This document shows positions 17,522 to 26,847 of a stretch of DNA of 64,000 nucleotides, one piece after another. The notes beneath the pieces were generated by a model. It did not search any database and was not told the DNA's origin. It saw only the letters and a list, made by a program, of their open reading frames with translations. Positions within the stretch are counted from its first letter, which is position 1. Every line of letters starts with the position of its first letter. Made by a program: the position numbers and the translations under genes. The DNA comes from Streptomyces sp. I6 (lineage in GTDB: Bacteria; Actinomycetota; Actinomycetes; Streptomycetales; Streptomycetaceae), in NCBI GenBank assembly GCA_003725745.1, contig RHDP01000002.1, positions 1-64,000 of the forward strand. The letters run 5' to 3'.

Positions 17522-18447
17522 CCGAGCATCAGGCTCGGGCTGTCGATCTCGATCTCGCGGGCGGGACCGGTCACCCGGGCACGGACCCCGTCGAGGGGCC
17601 GCCCTACGGTGCCGGGACACAGGTCGCCGGGGGCGTTGAGGGCGACGTTCGGCCCGGCCTCGCTGAGCCCGTAGCCGTCGTGCAGGGGCGCGCCTGTGGC
17701 CGCGAGGAAGTCGTCGTACAGGGCGGGTGTGAGGACGTCGCCGCCGCAGCCGCGGATCCGGGGGCCGGCCAGCAGCCGGGCCGCCTCGGGGTCCCTGATC
17801 GCCTCAGCCGCCAGCATCCGGTACATGGTGGGCACACCGTCCAGCGAGGTGATGCCGTCGGTGGCGAGGCGGGAGAGTACGCCACGCAGGTGGAATCCGG
17901 ACTCGGCGTACAGGTGCGCGCCGGTGGACCGCCACACCCGCACGACGCTGTGGCCGTAGGCGTGGCGCAGCGGCAGCGGGAGCAGCAGCCGGTCGCCGGC
18001 GGTGACCTCCATCCGGGCGGCGGTGGCCAGGCCCTGGTGGGCGAGGGCGGCGGCGGATACGGCGACCGCCTTGGGATGGCCGGAGCTGCCGGAGGTCCAG
18101 AAGACGGCCGCGGTCTCTTCGGGGAGGTCCAGCGGTCTCAGGGTCGTGCCGGTGACGACGGGCTCCCCGGAGGAGGAGGTGCGCACGACGGCCGCCGGGG
18201 CGATGTGGCGGGCGGGTGCCGGGCCGTCGAGCAGCAGGGGCGCGCCGACGGCGTCGGCGGCAAGCGCGGCGACGACGGCGGTCAGCGGGTGGTCGCAGGC
18301 GAGCGCGGCGGCCCGGCCGGGCCGGACTCCGGTCGCGGCGAGTGCCCGGGCGGTACGGGTCACCAGCCGGGCCAGGTGGGAGGGCGGGACGTGCGACCCG
18401 TCGACGGTCAGGCGCGGCAGCCGGGGTGATCCCGGGCGGCGGGTCAC
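17071..18447 (-). CDS. AMP-dependent ligase (acyl-CoA synthetase/adenylate-forming family)
   Basis: This 458-residue class I adenylating enzyme activates a carboxylic acid as acyl-AMP and usually transfers it to CoA or a carrier. Motifs include FWTSGSSGHPKAVAVSAAAL (P-loop), DGYGLSEAGPNVA, DGWLRTGDTGAL and the C-terminal lysine in PRTGTGKHDR. The N-terminus is shorter than usual. The GTG start overlaps the stop of the preceding ThDP enzyme gene (GTGA), showing translational coupling. Substrate unknown. Confidence 0.85.
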   Translation of the reverse strand: MTRRPGSPRLPRLTVDGSHVPPSHLARLVTRTARALAATGVRPGRAAALACDHPLTAVVAALAADAVGAPLLLDGPAPARHIAPAAVVRTSSSGEPVVTGTTLRPLDLPEETAAVFWTSGSSGHPKAVAVSAAALAHQGLATAARMEVTAGDRLLLPLPLRHAYGHSVVRVWRSTGAHLYAESGFHLRGVLSRLATDGITSLDGVPTMYRMLAAEAIRDPEAARLLAGPRIRGCGGDVLTPALYDDFLAATGAPLHDGYGLSEAGPNVALNAPGDLCPGTVGRPLDGVRARVTGPAREIEIDSPSLMLGYLDPAGGILDRTAFTPDGWLRTGDTGALTADGRLTVGGRVKEVLVVHGETVAPTLVEDAVRTAAGVADAAVVGIRQGDRGDTLWAFVESPDGDRAAVAGRVTAACRRRLPPHVRPRTVRVMTALPRTGTGKHDRVRLRAWATADRRAAA

Positions 18448-20164
18448 GCCGCGGCCCCCGCGGGTGGGGCGGCGGCGAACACGCGGCGGACGCCGACGGG
18501 CACGTCGGTGTCGCGGACCGGGACCGTGAGGACGGTGACGCGTCCCTCGGCGTGGGTCTTGGCGGCGTCGTCAAGGGCGTTGGCGAGGTCCTCGGCAGAG
18601 GTGCAGCGCGCGGTGCGGCCGCCGAGCGCGCGGACGGCGGCCTCGGTGTGCGCCGGGGCGGTGAAGCGGGTGAGTGTGTCGGGTGCCCCTCCTCGGCGCG
18701 CACGAAGCGGGGCCAGCCGTAGCCGCCGTTGTCCAGGACGAGGACGGTCAGGCCGAGGCCCTCTTCGACGGCGGTGGGCAGCGCTGCCAGGCCCATCTCG
18801 AGCGCGCCGTCGCCGCAGACGAGGACGGTGCGCCGGGAGCGGTCCGCGAGCGCCGCGCCGACGGCGGCGGGCAGCCCGAAGCCGACCATGGTCTGCTCGC
18901 CGGGGGTGATGACGCGGGCTCGCGCGTCGACGGACACCACGGGGTGGTGGTAGCCCCACATGTCGTGCAGGCCGTTCTCCTGGACGAGGGTGGCGTCGCG
19001 TCCGACCGCCTCTTGGAGCAGGCGCAGCGCCTCGGGAGCGGTCAGCTCCCGGCCGTCCCGGCCCTCCGGGGCGTCCGGGACGGCGGGCGCCAGGTGACGG
19101 GTGCGCATCTCCTCGCGTACGGCCGCCACTTCGGCCAGGCGGGCGGCGCCGGCCCCGGTCGCGGCCGGCGGGTCCGCCTGCAGTTCGGCGGCGAGCTGAC
19201 CGGCGACCACGGCGGCGTCGCCGAGCAGGGCGACCTCCGGCTCCAGGGCGGTGTAGAAGGCGGCCGGGTCGATGTCGACGTGCACGAGCGTCGTCTCCGC
19301 GAGGGCGTCCCAGCCCATGCGGGCGGTCTCCTCCAGCCGGGAGCCGATCGCGAGGACCGCATCGGCATCGGCGAGCAGGCCGTCCGCCGGGGGTGTGGTG
19401 TAGAGGCCCACCAGGCCGCAGGCCAGGGGGTGTTCCTCGTCGAGGACGCCTCGTCCGGCGGCGGTGGTGAAGACGGGCGCGCCCAGCAGCTCGGCCAGGC
19501 GCCGCACGGCGGGGCCCGCGCCGGCGGGCTTGCAGCCGCCGCCGACGACGACGACGGGCCGCCGGGCCGCGGCGAGCAGCCGGGCAGCCCGGCGCACCTC
19601 CTCGGTGTCGGCGGCACAGCGCAGGCGGCGTACGGGCGGCGCGGGGCGGTGTTCGGGCGTAGGGCCTCGCAGCACCTCGTCGGCGATCTCCACCAGGACC
19701 ACGCCGGGGCCTCCGTTGACCGCGAGGTGGACGGCCCGGCGCAGCGCCCAGGTCAGCTGCCGCGGGTCCTCCACGAGGACGTTCCACTTCGTCAGGGGGC
19801 CGGCCATGGCCGCCTGGTCGGTGTACTGGAAGCCGCCGCGGCCGATGCCCAGGACGGGTACCCGAGTGGTGACGACGACGACCGGGGCACCCAGGGAGGA
19901 CGCCTCCAGCAGGCCGGTGAGGGCGTTGGCGAAGCTCGGGCCGGAGGTGACGGCGAGGACGGCGGGCCGCCCGGAGACGGCCGCGTGGCCGATCGCCGCG
20001 CAGGCCCCGGCCCGCTGGTCCCGCACCCCGAGCACCCGCAGGCCCGGCACGGACCGGGCCGCGTCCATCAGCCCGGGCTCGTCGGAGGGGAGACCCACGA
20101 CGACGTCGCACCCGGCGTCGGCGAGGGTAAGGGCGGCGACGTGCCAGGGACGGGTGTCGGTCAC
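18444..20164 (-). pseudogene. ThDP-dependent acetolactate synthase-like enzyme (apparent frameshift)
   Basis: About 573 codons from a GTG at 20164, with GAGGAG six bases upstream. It has the three-domain acetolactate-synthase fold: a PYR domain (VTSGPSFANALTGLLEASSL), a central domain, and a PP domain with VLVCGDGALEMGLAALPTAV and VLVLDNGGYGWPRFVRAEEG. The frame then shifts and resumes as DTLTRFTAPAHTEAAVRALG to the stop. Adding one C at the C4 run 18686-18689 restores it, so this is probably a sequencing error. The ThDP-activating Glu position reads Gln50 (VRDQRAGACAA instead of VRHEQ...), which would change chemistry. It is coupled to the AMP-ligase and follows the aldehyde dehydrogenase. 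Confidence 0.8.
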
Positions 20165-20244
20165 GGGTGCTCCTCGGGGCGGTGGGGATGGTCGGCTACC
20201 GGCCGGGCGGAGGCGGGATTCACGGACCGGGCGCGGGTGGGGAT

Positions 20245-21512
20245 TCATGGGCGGGCTCCGGCGCCCGCTTCGGCGGAGAGCAGCAGCGGGCGGCCGGTGG
20301 TGGTGCCGTGGCGGCGTACGGCGCCGGCCCGCGGGCCGTAGCCGCCGAAGGGCCGGTTGCCGTCCTCCACGTCGAAGGTGATCCGCTCCTCGCAGACGAC
20401 GCTGGTCCCGACCCGCGCGGCCCCCGCGAGAGCCGGTTCACCGAAGGCGGAGACGTACATGCCGCGAGCGGTCTCCTCGGCGGAGTGCAGCCAGCCGGTG
20501 AGCTGCCGGGGCTCGTCGTACTCCATGGTGAGGACGACCGGGGAGAAGAACTCCGGCGGGTGGAAGGCCTCCCGCCACGGCAGGTGCAGCAGCGTCGGCT
20601 CCACGGTGCCGCGGGCCGGGTCCACCCGCCCGCCGCGGACGGTGAACTCGCGGTGACCGGTGAGGAACCGGGCCGCGCCCTCCACCGCGTCGGGGTAGAC
20701 CAGCGGCGCGACCCGGGTGCCGGGGTCGCGACGGTCGCCGACGGGGACCGCGGCCAGCGCGTCGGCGAGCCGGGGGACGACCTCGCGGGTGAGCGAGCGG
20801 TGGACGAAGACGATGTCGGTGCACAGGCAGTCCTGGCCCGCGTTGTACAGCCGGGCGTCGAGCACGGCGCGGCAGACCACGTCGGGGTCCGCCCCGGGGC
20901 CGGCGACCACCGGGTTGGGGCCGGATCCGAAGGTGAGCAGCAGGGTGTCGCCGGGAAGGCGCGCGGCGACCGCCTCGGCGTTGTCCGGCTGCCCGGTGAA
21001 GACCACGGCATCGGAGCGGGCGCAGTCGGCAAGGAACTCCCGCTGTGTCGCGGGGGCCATGGTGATCCGTCCGCCGCCGCGGCCGTGCAGGTGCGGCTCG
21101 AGGATCTCGTGCACGCTCAGGGCTGCGGACGCCACCCTCGCCGAGGGCGGAGTCGGACCTCGTCGGCGTAGAGCGAAGGGATCACGCCGAAAAGGACGTA
21201 GGAGTAGAGAAGGTTGTTGGACGGCAGGAACGTCGCCAGCCGGCCGAGCCGGCGGGGGGCGTTGCGCAGCAGTTCCCACGGGGCGCCGGACAGGGCGCGC
21301 AGCGACCGGAGGACTTCGTCGGTGGCGGCCTGGGCGGTGGCGACGCGGGTGAGGACCGAGAGCAATTCGTTCCGGTGCCGGAGTACGGCGGCCGCGAGCC
21401 CGGGCACGAGGGTGTCCGCGGTGGCGGGACGTCCTGGTGGGTGCTTCCGCCGGCGGGCGCGGCCGGGTGGGAATGCCGCCGCCGGCTCCGCCTCGATGAC
21501 GTCGCTGTGCAT
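20245..21512 (-). pseudogene. Aldehyde dehydrogenase family enzyme (apparent frameshift)
   Basis: The gene starts at the ATG at 21512 with AAGGGGG upstream. The first frame reads LPSNNLLYSYVLFGVIPSLY then ADEVRLR. The second continues SARVASAALSVHEILEPHL, FGSGPNPVVAGPGADPDVV and ARLYNAGQDCLCTDIVFVHR, with the catalytic Cys in GQDC, then EFFSPVVLTMEYDE and NRPFGGYGPRAG. One base added at about 21137-21150 joins them into about 423 residues. The family oxidises aldehydes or reduces acyl groups with NAD(P). It heads an operon with the ThDP enzyme and AMP-ligase. Confidence 0.78.
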
Positions 21513-21587
21513 GCGCGTACCACCCCCTTGCACCCGCCTTCGGCCCGGGCCTCGGTGAGGAAGCGTCGTCCACACGGCGGTCCGTGC

Positions 21588-21603
21588 GCATCTCGGTTCG
21601 TGC
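21588..21603 (-). promoter_or_regulatory. Cluster-wide 16-bp element, copy L
   Basis: On the minus strand it reads GCACGAACCGAGATGC. It lies 75 bases upstream of the aldehyde dehydrogenase start and points towards it. It matches the GCAAY-N4-RAGATGC pattern except for C at position 4 and a less typical centre. Confidence 0.5.
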
Positions 21604-21619
21604 GCATCCCGGTTCGTGC
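21604..21619 (-). promoter_or_regulatory. Cluster-wide 16-bp element, copy M (tandem with L)
   Basis: On the minus strand it reads GCACGAACCGGGATGC, one mismatch from copy L. It directly abuts copy L as a perfect 16-bp-period tandem. It has the same orientation towards the aldehyde dehydrogenase operon. Confidence 0.45.
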
Positions 21620-21926
21620 GGTCTTCGGAAGGTGGACGAACCGGGACAGCATTCTCGGAGAACGCCCACCGGGGAGGCGGCAAGTAGCATCCGGAACACG
21701 TTGTCAGGGATCCCGATCGGCACCGTGAGCGACCGTCGAAGGGGAAAGGTGGAGCGCTGTGAGTACCCGTGAGAATCCGTTCCAGCGCATTCGTCTCCCC
21801 AGTCGTTTTGCCTTCCGGGGTTCCGCTCGCCGACGATTCGCCCGTGCCGCCGACCCGGCACGGGTGGTCCCGGACCCTCCGGCCCGACCGCCGGAGCCGA
21901 CTCACCGGGAAGGGGGACACGAACTC

Positions 21927-22850
21927 ATGACCACGCACGGACGGCTCACCGTCAAGAGCGCCGCCGAGGTCCCTGTGGACAACCTGGTACGCCTGGTGAG
22001 GTCCCATGAGAAGAGCATCACGGGGAGGGCCATGCGTACCCGGGAGGACGTCCTGTCCTACACCGCCGCTCCCGGGTACGGGATGAACAACTGGTGCCTG
22101 ACCGAAGCCGATGACGAGGTGGTCGCCTGGGCGTCGCTGACACCGCGAGGCGACACTCTCGACGGCACGCTCACCGCACTGGCGGGCCGGCACGGCGAGA
22201 GCGCGGCGCGCGCGCTGATGTGCCTCCTGCTGGACCGGGCCGACGAGCTCACCGTGCAGCACGGCAGCCAGTTAGCCTTAACCGTCAGCGGGGTGCTCAG
22301 CGGCGACCCCGTGGTTCCGCCGGTGCTGAGGCTGGCCGGGTTCGTCCCCGACTTCACGACGGCGCAGCTCGACATCGACCTGTCGGTACCGCCGCTGCCG
22401 CCGCTGCCGCCCGAGGAGGGGCGCATCCGGGAGGCCGACGTGTACGACGGCGCTCTGCACGCGGTGCACCTGCGCAGCCGTACCTCGGCTCCCCGGACCG
22501 GGGACGCGCGTGCCTTCCGCGCCCGTCTGCGGGAACTGCGCGAGGCGGGCGGCGTGGCGCTGCTGCTGGAGGTGTCCGGCCGACCCGCCGGGTACGTCCT
22601 GGCACGGGCCGTCGGCGGGGAGGGACGCGTGGTCGAACTCGCCGTCGCCCCCGCCTTCCGGGGACTCGGCATCGGCCTCTCCCTGCTCACCGCTGCCCTC
22701 GCCGAACTGCGCGCGGGCGGCTGCGGCCGGGCGCTGGTGACCATGGACACGGGTGATCTGCACGACCACGTGGCGCTCTGCCGCATCCTCGCCGTGCAGG
22801 GCGCATGCGCGGTCACCCGGTACCGCATGCCTACGGACATGCCGAGATAG
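21927..22850 (+). CDS. GNAT-family N-acetyltransferase with two TTA codons
   Basis: About 307 residues. The C-terminal GNAT fold is clear: GYVLARAVGGEGRVVELAVA then PAFRGLGIGLSLLTAALAEL (acetyl-CoA loop R-G-L-G-I-G) and ALVTMDTGD. The N-terminal half (DDEVVAWASLTPRGD) looks like a degenerate second GNAT domain. The ATG at 21927 is chosen for AAGGGGGA upstream; the frame is open to a GTG at 21759 but that stretch is Arg/Pro-rich. Two TTA codons (22272 and 22278) imply bldA-dependent translation. It would acylate an amine, or confer self-protection (inference). Confidence 0.8.
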   Translation: MTTHGRLTVKSAAEVPVDNLVRLVRSHEKSITGRAMRTREDVLSYTAAPGYGMNNWCLTEADDEVVAWASLTPRGDTLDGTLTALAGRHGESAARALMCLLLDRADELTVQHGSQLALTVSGVLSGDPVVPPVLRLAGFVPDFTTAQLDIDLSVPPLPPLPPEEGRIREADVYDGALHAVHLRSRTSAPRTGDARAFRARLRELREAGGVALLLEVSGRPAGYVLARAVGGEGRVVELAVAPAFRGLGIGLSLLTAALAELRAGGCGRALVTMDTGDLHDHVALCRILAVQGACAVTRYRMPTDMPR

Positions 22851-22853
22851 TCT

Positions 22854-22937
22854 CGACCGACCACATACGACCGACCACACATGACGCACCGACCAGCCGC
22901 ATACGACGGACCGCACACGACCGATCGTCCGCACACC
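22854..22937. repeat. Degenerate short direct repeats after the GNAT gene
   Basis: Roughly 14-bp units such as CGACCGACCACATA (22854) and CGACCGACCACACA (22868) are followed by looser copies (GACGGACCGCACA, GACCGATCGTCCGCACA). They lie in the 3' region between convergent genes. Function unknown. Confidence 0.5.
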
Positions 22938-23147
22938 GCGTCCGCTGGCCGACGGCGTCCGGAGAGGGCAGGGCTCCCGACCGAGTCCTGTCCCGACGTC
23001 TGACGCAACGATACCTACTCGCCCCTGCGCCGAAAACGGCCGTCCGGGCCTCGGTGCGTTTTCGGTAAGTCCTCTCCGTGCGCGGGAGGTTCACCCGCGG
23101 CGAGGAGACCCGCCGGCCGCCCCTGCCGGGGCGTACGAGGACGGAAC

Positions 23148-23924
23148 TCAGAAGGGGCGTACCGTGCGGGCCCGGGCGGTACGGCCACAGGCCCTGGGCG
23201 CCTTCCGGTGCGGCCGAGGCCGGCGGCCTGCCCGGTACAGGGCCTGAGCACCTCCCGGCCCTGGCCCTTCTGCCGCGTCAGGGCCAGGACGACCGGGGCC
23301 GGGAAGGTCAGGGGCCGGGAAGGTCAGGGGCCGGGACACCAGTGCGGACGACGGCCCGCGCTGGGCCCGCAGCCGGCTTTTCGGATAGCCCCAACGCCGG
23401 GTGAGTGAGCGGCGCCGGTGCACAGCGGACCGCGTGCCGGGCACCGGTCGGTAGCCGATCCGGTAGAACTCCACATTCCCGTAGTCGTAGGTGTTGAACA
23501 CGCCGCTGGTCGCCCCCACGACCATTTCCACTGAGCCGCCGTCGTGCCGGGTGCCGAGCACGGAGATGTGGAACGGCGTCTCATCGCAGTAGGCCCCCTT
23601 GTACTGCCAGGTCCCGTTCCAATTCCTGTAGCCGAAAGTGACGGATTGGCGGGTGAGGGCGCCCGATGAACAGTAGGCGTCCAGTTCTCCCTCGATCGTG
23701 TAGCGGTTGGGGCCGGCTGGGCTGACGGTTCCGTCGAAGCGGACGTCGTACTTCGTGTTGCCCCAACCGTCCTGCTGGACGTACGAGACGTACGCCGGCA
23801 GCGTCTCGGCACTCGCCGGCGCAGCGGAGGCCACGGGCAGGAGGGCTGCGGCGGCGATGGCCCCTGCAAGCGCTGCGATACGGCGGCGAGAAGGAAAGCG
23901 AGTTCGTCGCGGCCGCCGTGTCAC
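23148..23924 (-). CDS. Small secreted protein of unknown function (C-terminus doubtful)
   Basis: From a GTG at 23924 the protein has a twin-Arg/Lys-rich start and a signal peptide (RIAALAGAIAAAALLPVASA, then APASA), cleaving near ETLPAYVSYV. The mature part is beta-rich (QQDGWGNTKYDVRFDGTVSP, LDAYCSSGALTRQSVTFGYR, NVEFYRIGYRPV) with two Cys in regions that may pair. After about residue 165 the sequence turns Arg/Pro/Gly-rich and overlaps short GC repeats near 23299-23340. The real stop was probably near 23430 and lost. Function unknown. Confidence 0.55.
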   Translation of the reverse strand: MTRRPRRTRFPSRRRIAALAGAIAAAALLPVASAAPASAETLPAYVSYVQQDGWGNTKYDVRFDGTVSPAGPNRYTIEGELDAYCSSGALTRQSVTFGYRNWNGTWQYKGAYCDETPFHISVLGTRHDGGSVEMVVGATSGVFNTYDYGNVEFYRIGYRPVPGTRSAVHRRRSLTRRWGYPKSRLRAQRGPSSALVSRPLTFPAPDLPGPGRPGPDAAEGPGPGGAQALYRAGRRPRPHRKAPRACGRTARARTVRPF

Positions 23925-24000
23925 GGGGCAGGTTCCGGACCGCGATCGGCGAGCAAGGCGGCATCGAGCCGCTCTGACGCGCGGCGTCCGCGGGACAGCG

Positions 24001-24040
24001 CCGGGGGCGTCCCGCCCCGATCGGGGCGGGACGCCCCCGG
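24001..24040. terminator. 40-bp perfect palindrome, terminator of the minus-strand operon
   Basis: The left half CCGGGGGCGTCCCGCCCCGA (24001-24020) is exactly complementary to 24021-24040. It lies 18 bases after the stop of the minus-strand AhpD/CMD gene. Like many Streptomyces terminators it lacks a T-run. Confidence 0.85.
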
Positions 24041-24058
24041 TCATGGCCGCAGGGGGCC

Positions 24059-25076
24059 TCAGGCGCGCGGTGGTGCGGCCAGCCGGGCCGTCAGGGTGAC
24101 CGCGGTCGTCAGGGCCGCCCAGGAGGTGAGGTCGATCAGCTCCCGGTCGGTGGGATGGTGGGCGCGGAAGGCGGTGACGTCGGCGCCGGTGACCTGGTGG
24201 GGGGCGAGCGCGGTCAGCAGGGTGAGACGGGCCGCCGGGTGACTGGCCGGAGGCAGGGCGGTGAGGGGGGCGTCCAGCCAGGCGCGGCTGATGCCGGGCG
24301 GGGTGCCGTCCCAGGTGTCGAGGTGGGTGCTCAGCAGCTCGCGGACCGGCGCGGGCACCCAGTGCGCCGCGCGGTCGACGGCGGCGCGGGCGCGGGCCAG
24401 GGCCTGGGCCACGTCCGGGTCGGGCGCGGCCCAGGCCAGCTCAGGCGGGAGCGGGGCGGCGGGCAGCAGGTCGAGGGCGGCGCCGGCCTCGAGGGGCCTG
24501 CGACGGGGCGCATGGTCCGGGCGACGGTGCGCAGGATGGGGCCGCGCAGACCGGTCGGGGCCCGGTCGGGTACGGGCGAGTCGTCGAGGAAGACACCGAC
24601 CATGCGGTTGAGGTAGTGGAAGGTGAGCGCCACCCGAGGATCTCCGGTGCCTCTTCGGCGGTGAAGGGGGCCGGGCCGCGGTCGCCCGGTCCGGCCCGCA
24701 GCCAGGCGGCGGCGTCGACGCCCGGTGCTCCGGGCGGGGGCGGCGGCAGGGTTTCCACGGTGGCCTGGTGGACGTCGACGCAGTACGAGCAGGAGTTGGC
24801 CCGGGACACCTCGGTGGCCACGGCCTCCTTGGCCGCACGGTCGACCCGGCCCTGGACCAGCAGGGTCTCGCGCAGCAGCAGCCAGCTCGCCGCGAGCGGG
24901 CCCGGGGAGGCGGAGTGCAGCGCCAGCGGCGGCGCGATCACCCCGAACTCCCGCTCGGCCCGTGTGTACACGGCGGCGGTCAGGCCCCGGGCGCGGCCCG
25001 GGGCGACGGCCTTCACATGGTGGATGTCGCGCAGTGAGCCCCGCAGTACGGCCCGCACGATCGTCCTCGTCGTCAT
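24059..25076 (-). pseudogene. Carboxymuconolactone decarboxylase/AhpD-like protein (two apparent frameshifts)
   Basis: The first frame gives MTTRTIVRAVLRGSLRDIHH and the CxxC site NSCSYCVDVHQATVE typical of AhpD-like thiol peroxidase-associated proteins. It then needs one added base near 24635 (to read VALTFHYLNRMVGVFLDD) and another near 24505 (to read LDLLPAAPLPPELAWA through LIDLTSWAALTTAVTLTARL). Both breaks lack a single base, so sequencing error is likely. It follows the multicopper oxidase by 30 bases, probably in the same transcript, and may handle oxidative by-products (inference). Confidence 0.75.
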
Positions 25077-25106
25077 GGTGACGTCTCCATTGGGCGGACT
25101 GACCGG

Positions 25107-26597
25107 CTACCGGACGATTTCGAGCTGGGCCATCATCCCGGCGACGTTGTGCTCCTGCATGTGACAGTGGTAGACGTACCGGCCCGGCCAGCCCGTGAAG
25201 GTGGCCTGGATCCGCATCCGCTCGCCGGGCCGTACCAGCACGGTGTCCTTGAATCCCGACTCGCCCGGCAGCGGGGGCTTGCCGTCGCGGTCGAGGACCC
25301 GGAACTGCACCAGGTGCAGATGGAAGGTGTGGTCGATGCCGCCGAACTCGGAGTCCACGGTGTCCGCGTTGTAGATCTCCCAGATCTCGCTGGTGCCCTC
25401 GGTGATCCGGGCGTCGACACGGTCGGCGTCCCAGGTCAGGTCGTTGATGGCGTACGCCATCTTGGAGGGGGCGACGCCGAGCTTCATGCGGCGGGTGGTC
25501 CCGGAGGCGGGCAGTGGGGGCAGGGTGCGCAGCGTGGAGGGGACACGGCTGGTGTCGGGGACGCGGCGGGTGACGTCGAAGCGCATCACGGGGCCCTTGG
25601 CGTCGGAGAGGACGAGCTTGCTGCCGATCGCGTGCCTGCCGAAGTCGACGACGATCTCGGCGCGCTCGGCGGGTGCGAGGGTGAGCGTGGTGCGGGGGAC
25701 GGGCTCGGGCAGCAGACCGCCGTCCGAGGCGATCTGCACCATCTCCACGCCGCCGAGGTCGAGCCGGAATATCTTGTGGATGGAGGAGTTGAGCAGCCGC
25801 AGCCGGTACTTGGCCGCGTCCACCGGGAAGTAGGGCAGCGGGCGCCCGTTGGCCAGCAGGGTGGAGCGGGCCTCGGGGTGCTCGACGTCGAGGATCAGGC
25901 CGCCGGTGGCGTCGAAGTGGGCGTCGCGCAGCATGATCGGGACGTCGTGGCGTCCGCGCGGCAGTCCCAGGCGGCGCTCCTGGGGGCCCTCGATGAGGTA
26001 GAAGCCGTGCATGCCGCGGTAGACGTGCTCGGCCTCCATATGATGCGTGTGGTCGTGGTACCAGAGCGTGGAGCCGGCCTGCCGGTTGGGGTAGTCGAAG
26101 GTGCGCGAGGCGCCGACGGCGATGAGGTCCATCGGGTAGCCGTCGCTCTCCGGGGGGACGTGGCCGCCGTGCAGATGCACGTTGGCGGGCTTGTCGAGCC
26201 CGTTGACGTACGTGACCTGGACCTTGCGGCCGGTCTTGGCCTTGATGGTGGGGCCGACGAAGGTCCCGCCGTAGGTGAGCGCCGCGGTGGTCGTGCCCGG
26301 CAGGATCTCGACCTGCGCGGGCCGGAGGGCGAGTTCGTAGACGTCGGTGTCCGCGGTCCTGCGGACGGGCGCCGCCACCCGCGGCACGGGCATGCGCACG
26401 GTGAACGGCTGGGCGGCCTGACGGGGCGAGGCCATCGCGGCCTTGCCCATGCGCAGGATGTGCTCGGACGCCGGGTGGGTGTGGGCGTCCGTGGCCGCCG
26501 TCACGACCGGGCGGCTCGCCACCCGGATGGGCCAGGCCAGGGCGGCACCGGTCGCCACCACGCCACCGGCTCCCAGCAGCACACGTCGCTTGAGCAT
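25107..26597 (-). CDS. Multicopper oxidase (CotA/phenoxazinone synthase/bilirubin oxidase-like)
   Basis: This 496-residue copper oxidase couples one-electron substrate oxidation to reduction of O2 to water. All copper motifs are present: HLHGGH (141-146), WYHDHTHH (179-186), DHTFHLHLVQF and a C-terminal YHCHMQEHNVAGMM. The N-terminus MLKRRVLLGAGGVVATGAAL looks like a Tat-type signal, so it may be exported. The ATG at 26597 follows GAGGGGAAG. Relatives oxidise aminophenols, phenols and bilirubin. In this cluster it may perform an oxidative coupling (inference). Copy A of the 16-bp element lies in the divergent promoter but points the other way. Confidence 0.92.
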   Translation of the reverse strand: MLKRRVLLGAGGVVATGAALAWPIRVASRPVVTAATDAHTHPASEHILRMGKAAMASPRQAAQPFTVRMPVPRVAAPVRRTADTDVYELALRPAQVEILPGTTTAALTYGGTFVGPTIKAKTGRKVQVTYVNGLDKPANVHLHGGHVPPESDGYPMDLIAVGASRTFDYPNRQAGSTLWYHDHTHHMEAEHVYRGMHGFYLIEGPQERRLGLPRGRHDVPIMLRDAHFDATGGLILDVEHPEARSTLLANGRPLPYFPVDAAKYRLRLLNSSIHKIFRLDLGGVEMVQIASDGGLLPEPVPRTTLTLAPAERAEIVVDFGRHAIGSKLVLSDAKGPVMRFDVTRRVPDTSRVPSTLRTLPPLPASGTTRRMKLGVAPSKMAYAINDLTWDADRVDARITEGTSEIWEIYNADTVDSEFGGIDHTFHLHLVQFRVLDRDGKPPLPGESGFKDTVLVRPGERMRIQATFTGWPGRYVYHCHMQEHNVAGMMAQLEIVR

Positions 26598-26753
26598 GTC
26601 TTCCCCTCGTCGATTCACCGGGTGCGCGGGACGGCACACCGGCCTTCCGCGCCCGCGGGCGCGGAAGGCCCGGTCCGATCGTGGCACCGGCGGCCCGCGG
26701 GCCCCTTATCCGATCGTGCTCCGTCCGGCTCCCGGAACGACTTCGGCAGACCA

Positions 26754-26769
26754 GCAACGGCAGAGATGC
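26754..26769 (+). promoter_or_regulatory. Cluster-wide 16-bp element, copy A
   Basis: GCAACGGCAGAGATGC, oriented towards the methyltransferase gene that starts 78 bases downstream. It matches GCAAY-N4-RAGATGC except at the position before AGATGC. Confidence 0.6.
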
Positions 26770-26847
26770 GGTCGTGCGAGAGAAGGCCGAAGGATGGGCC
26801 GCCGTGCCGCTCGAAGAGTGTGGCGCCATGAGGGGAGTTGACGGTTC

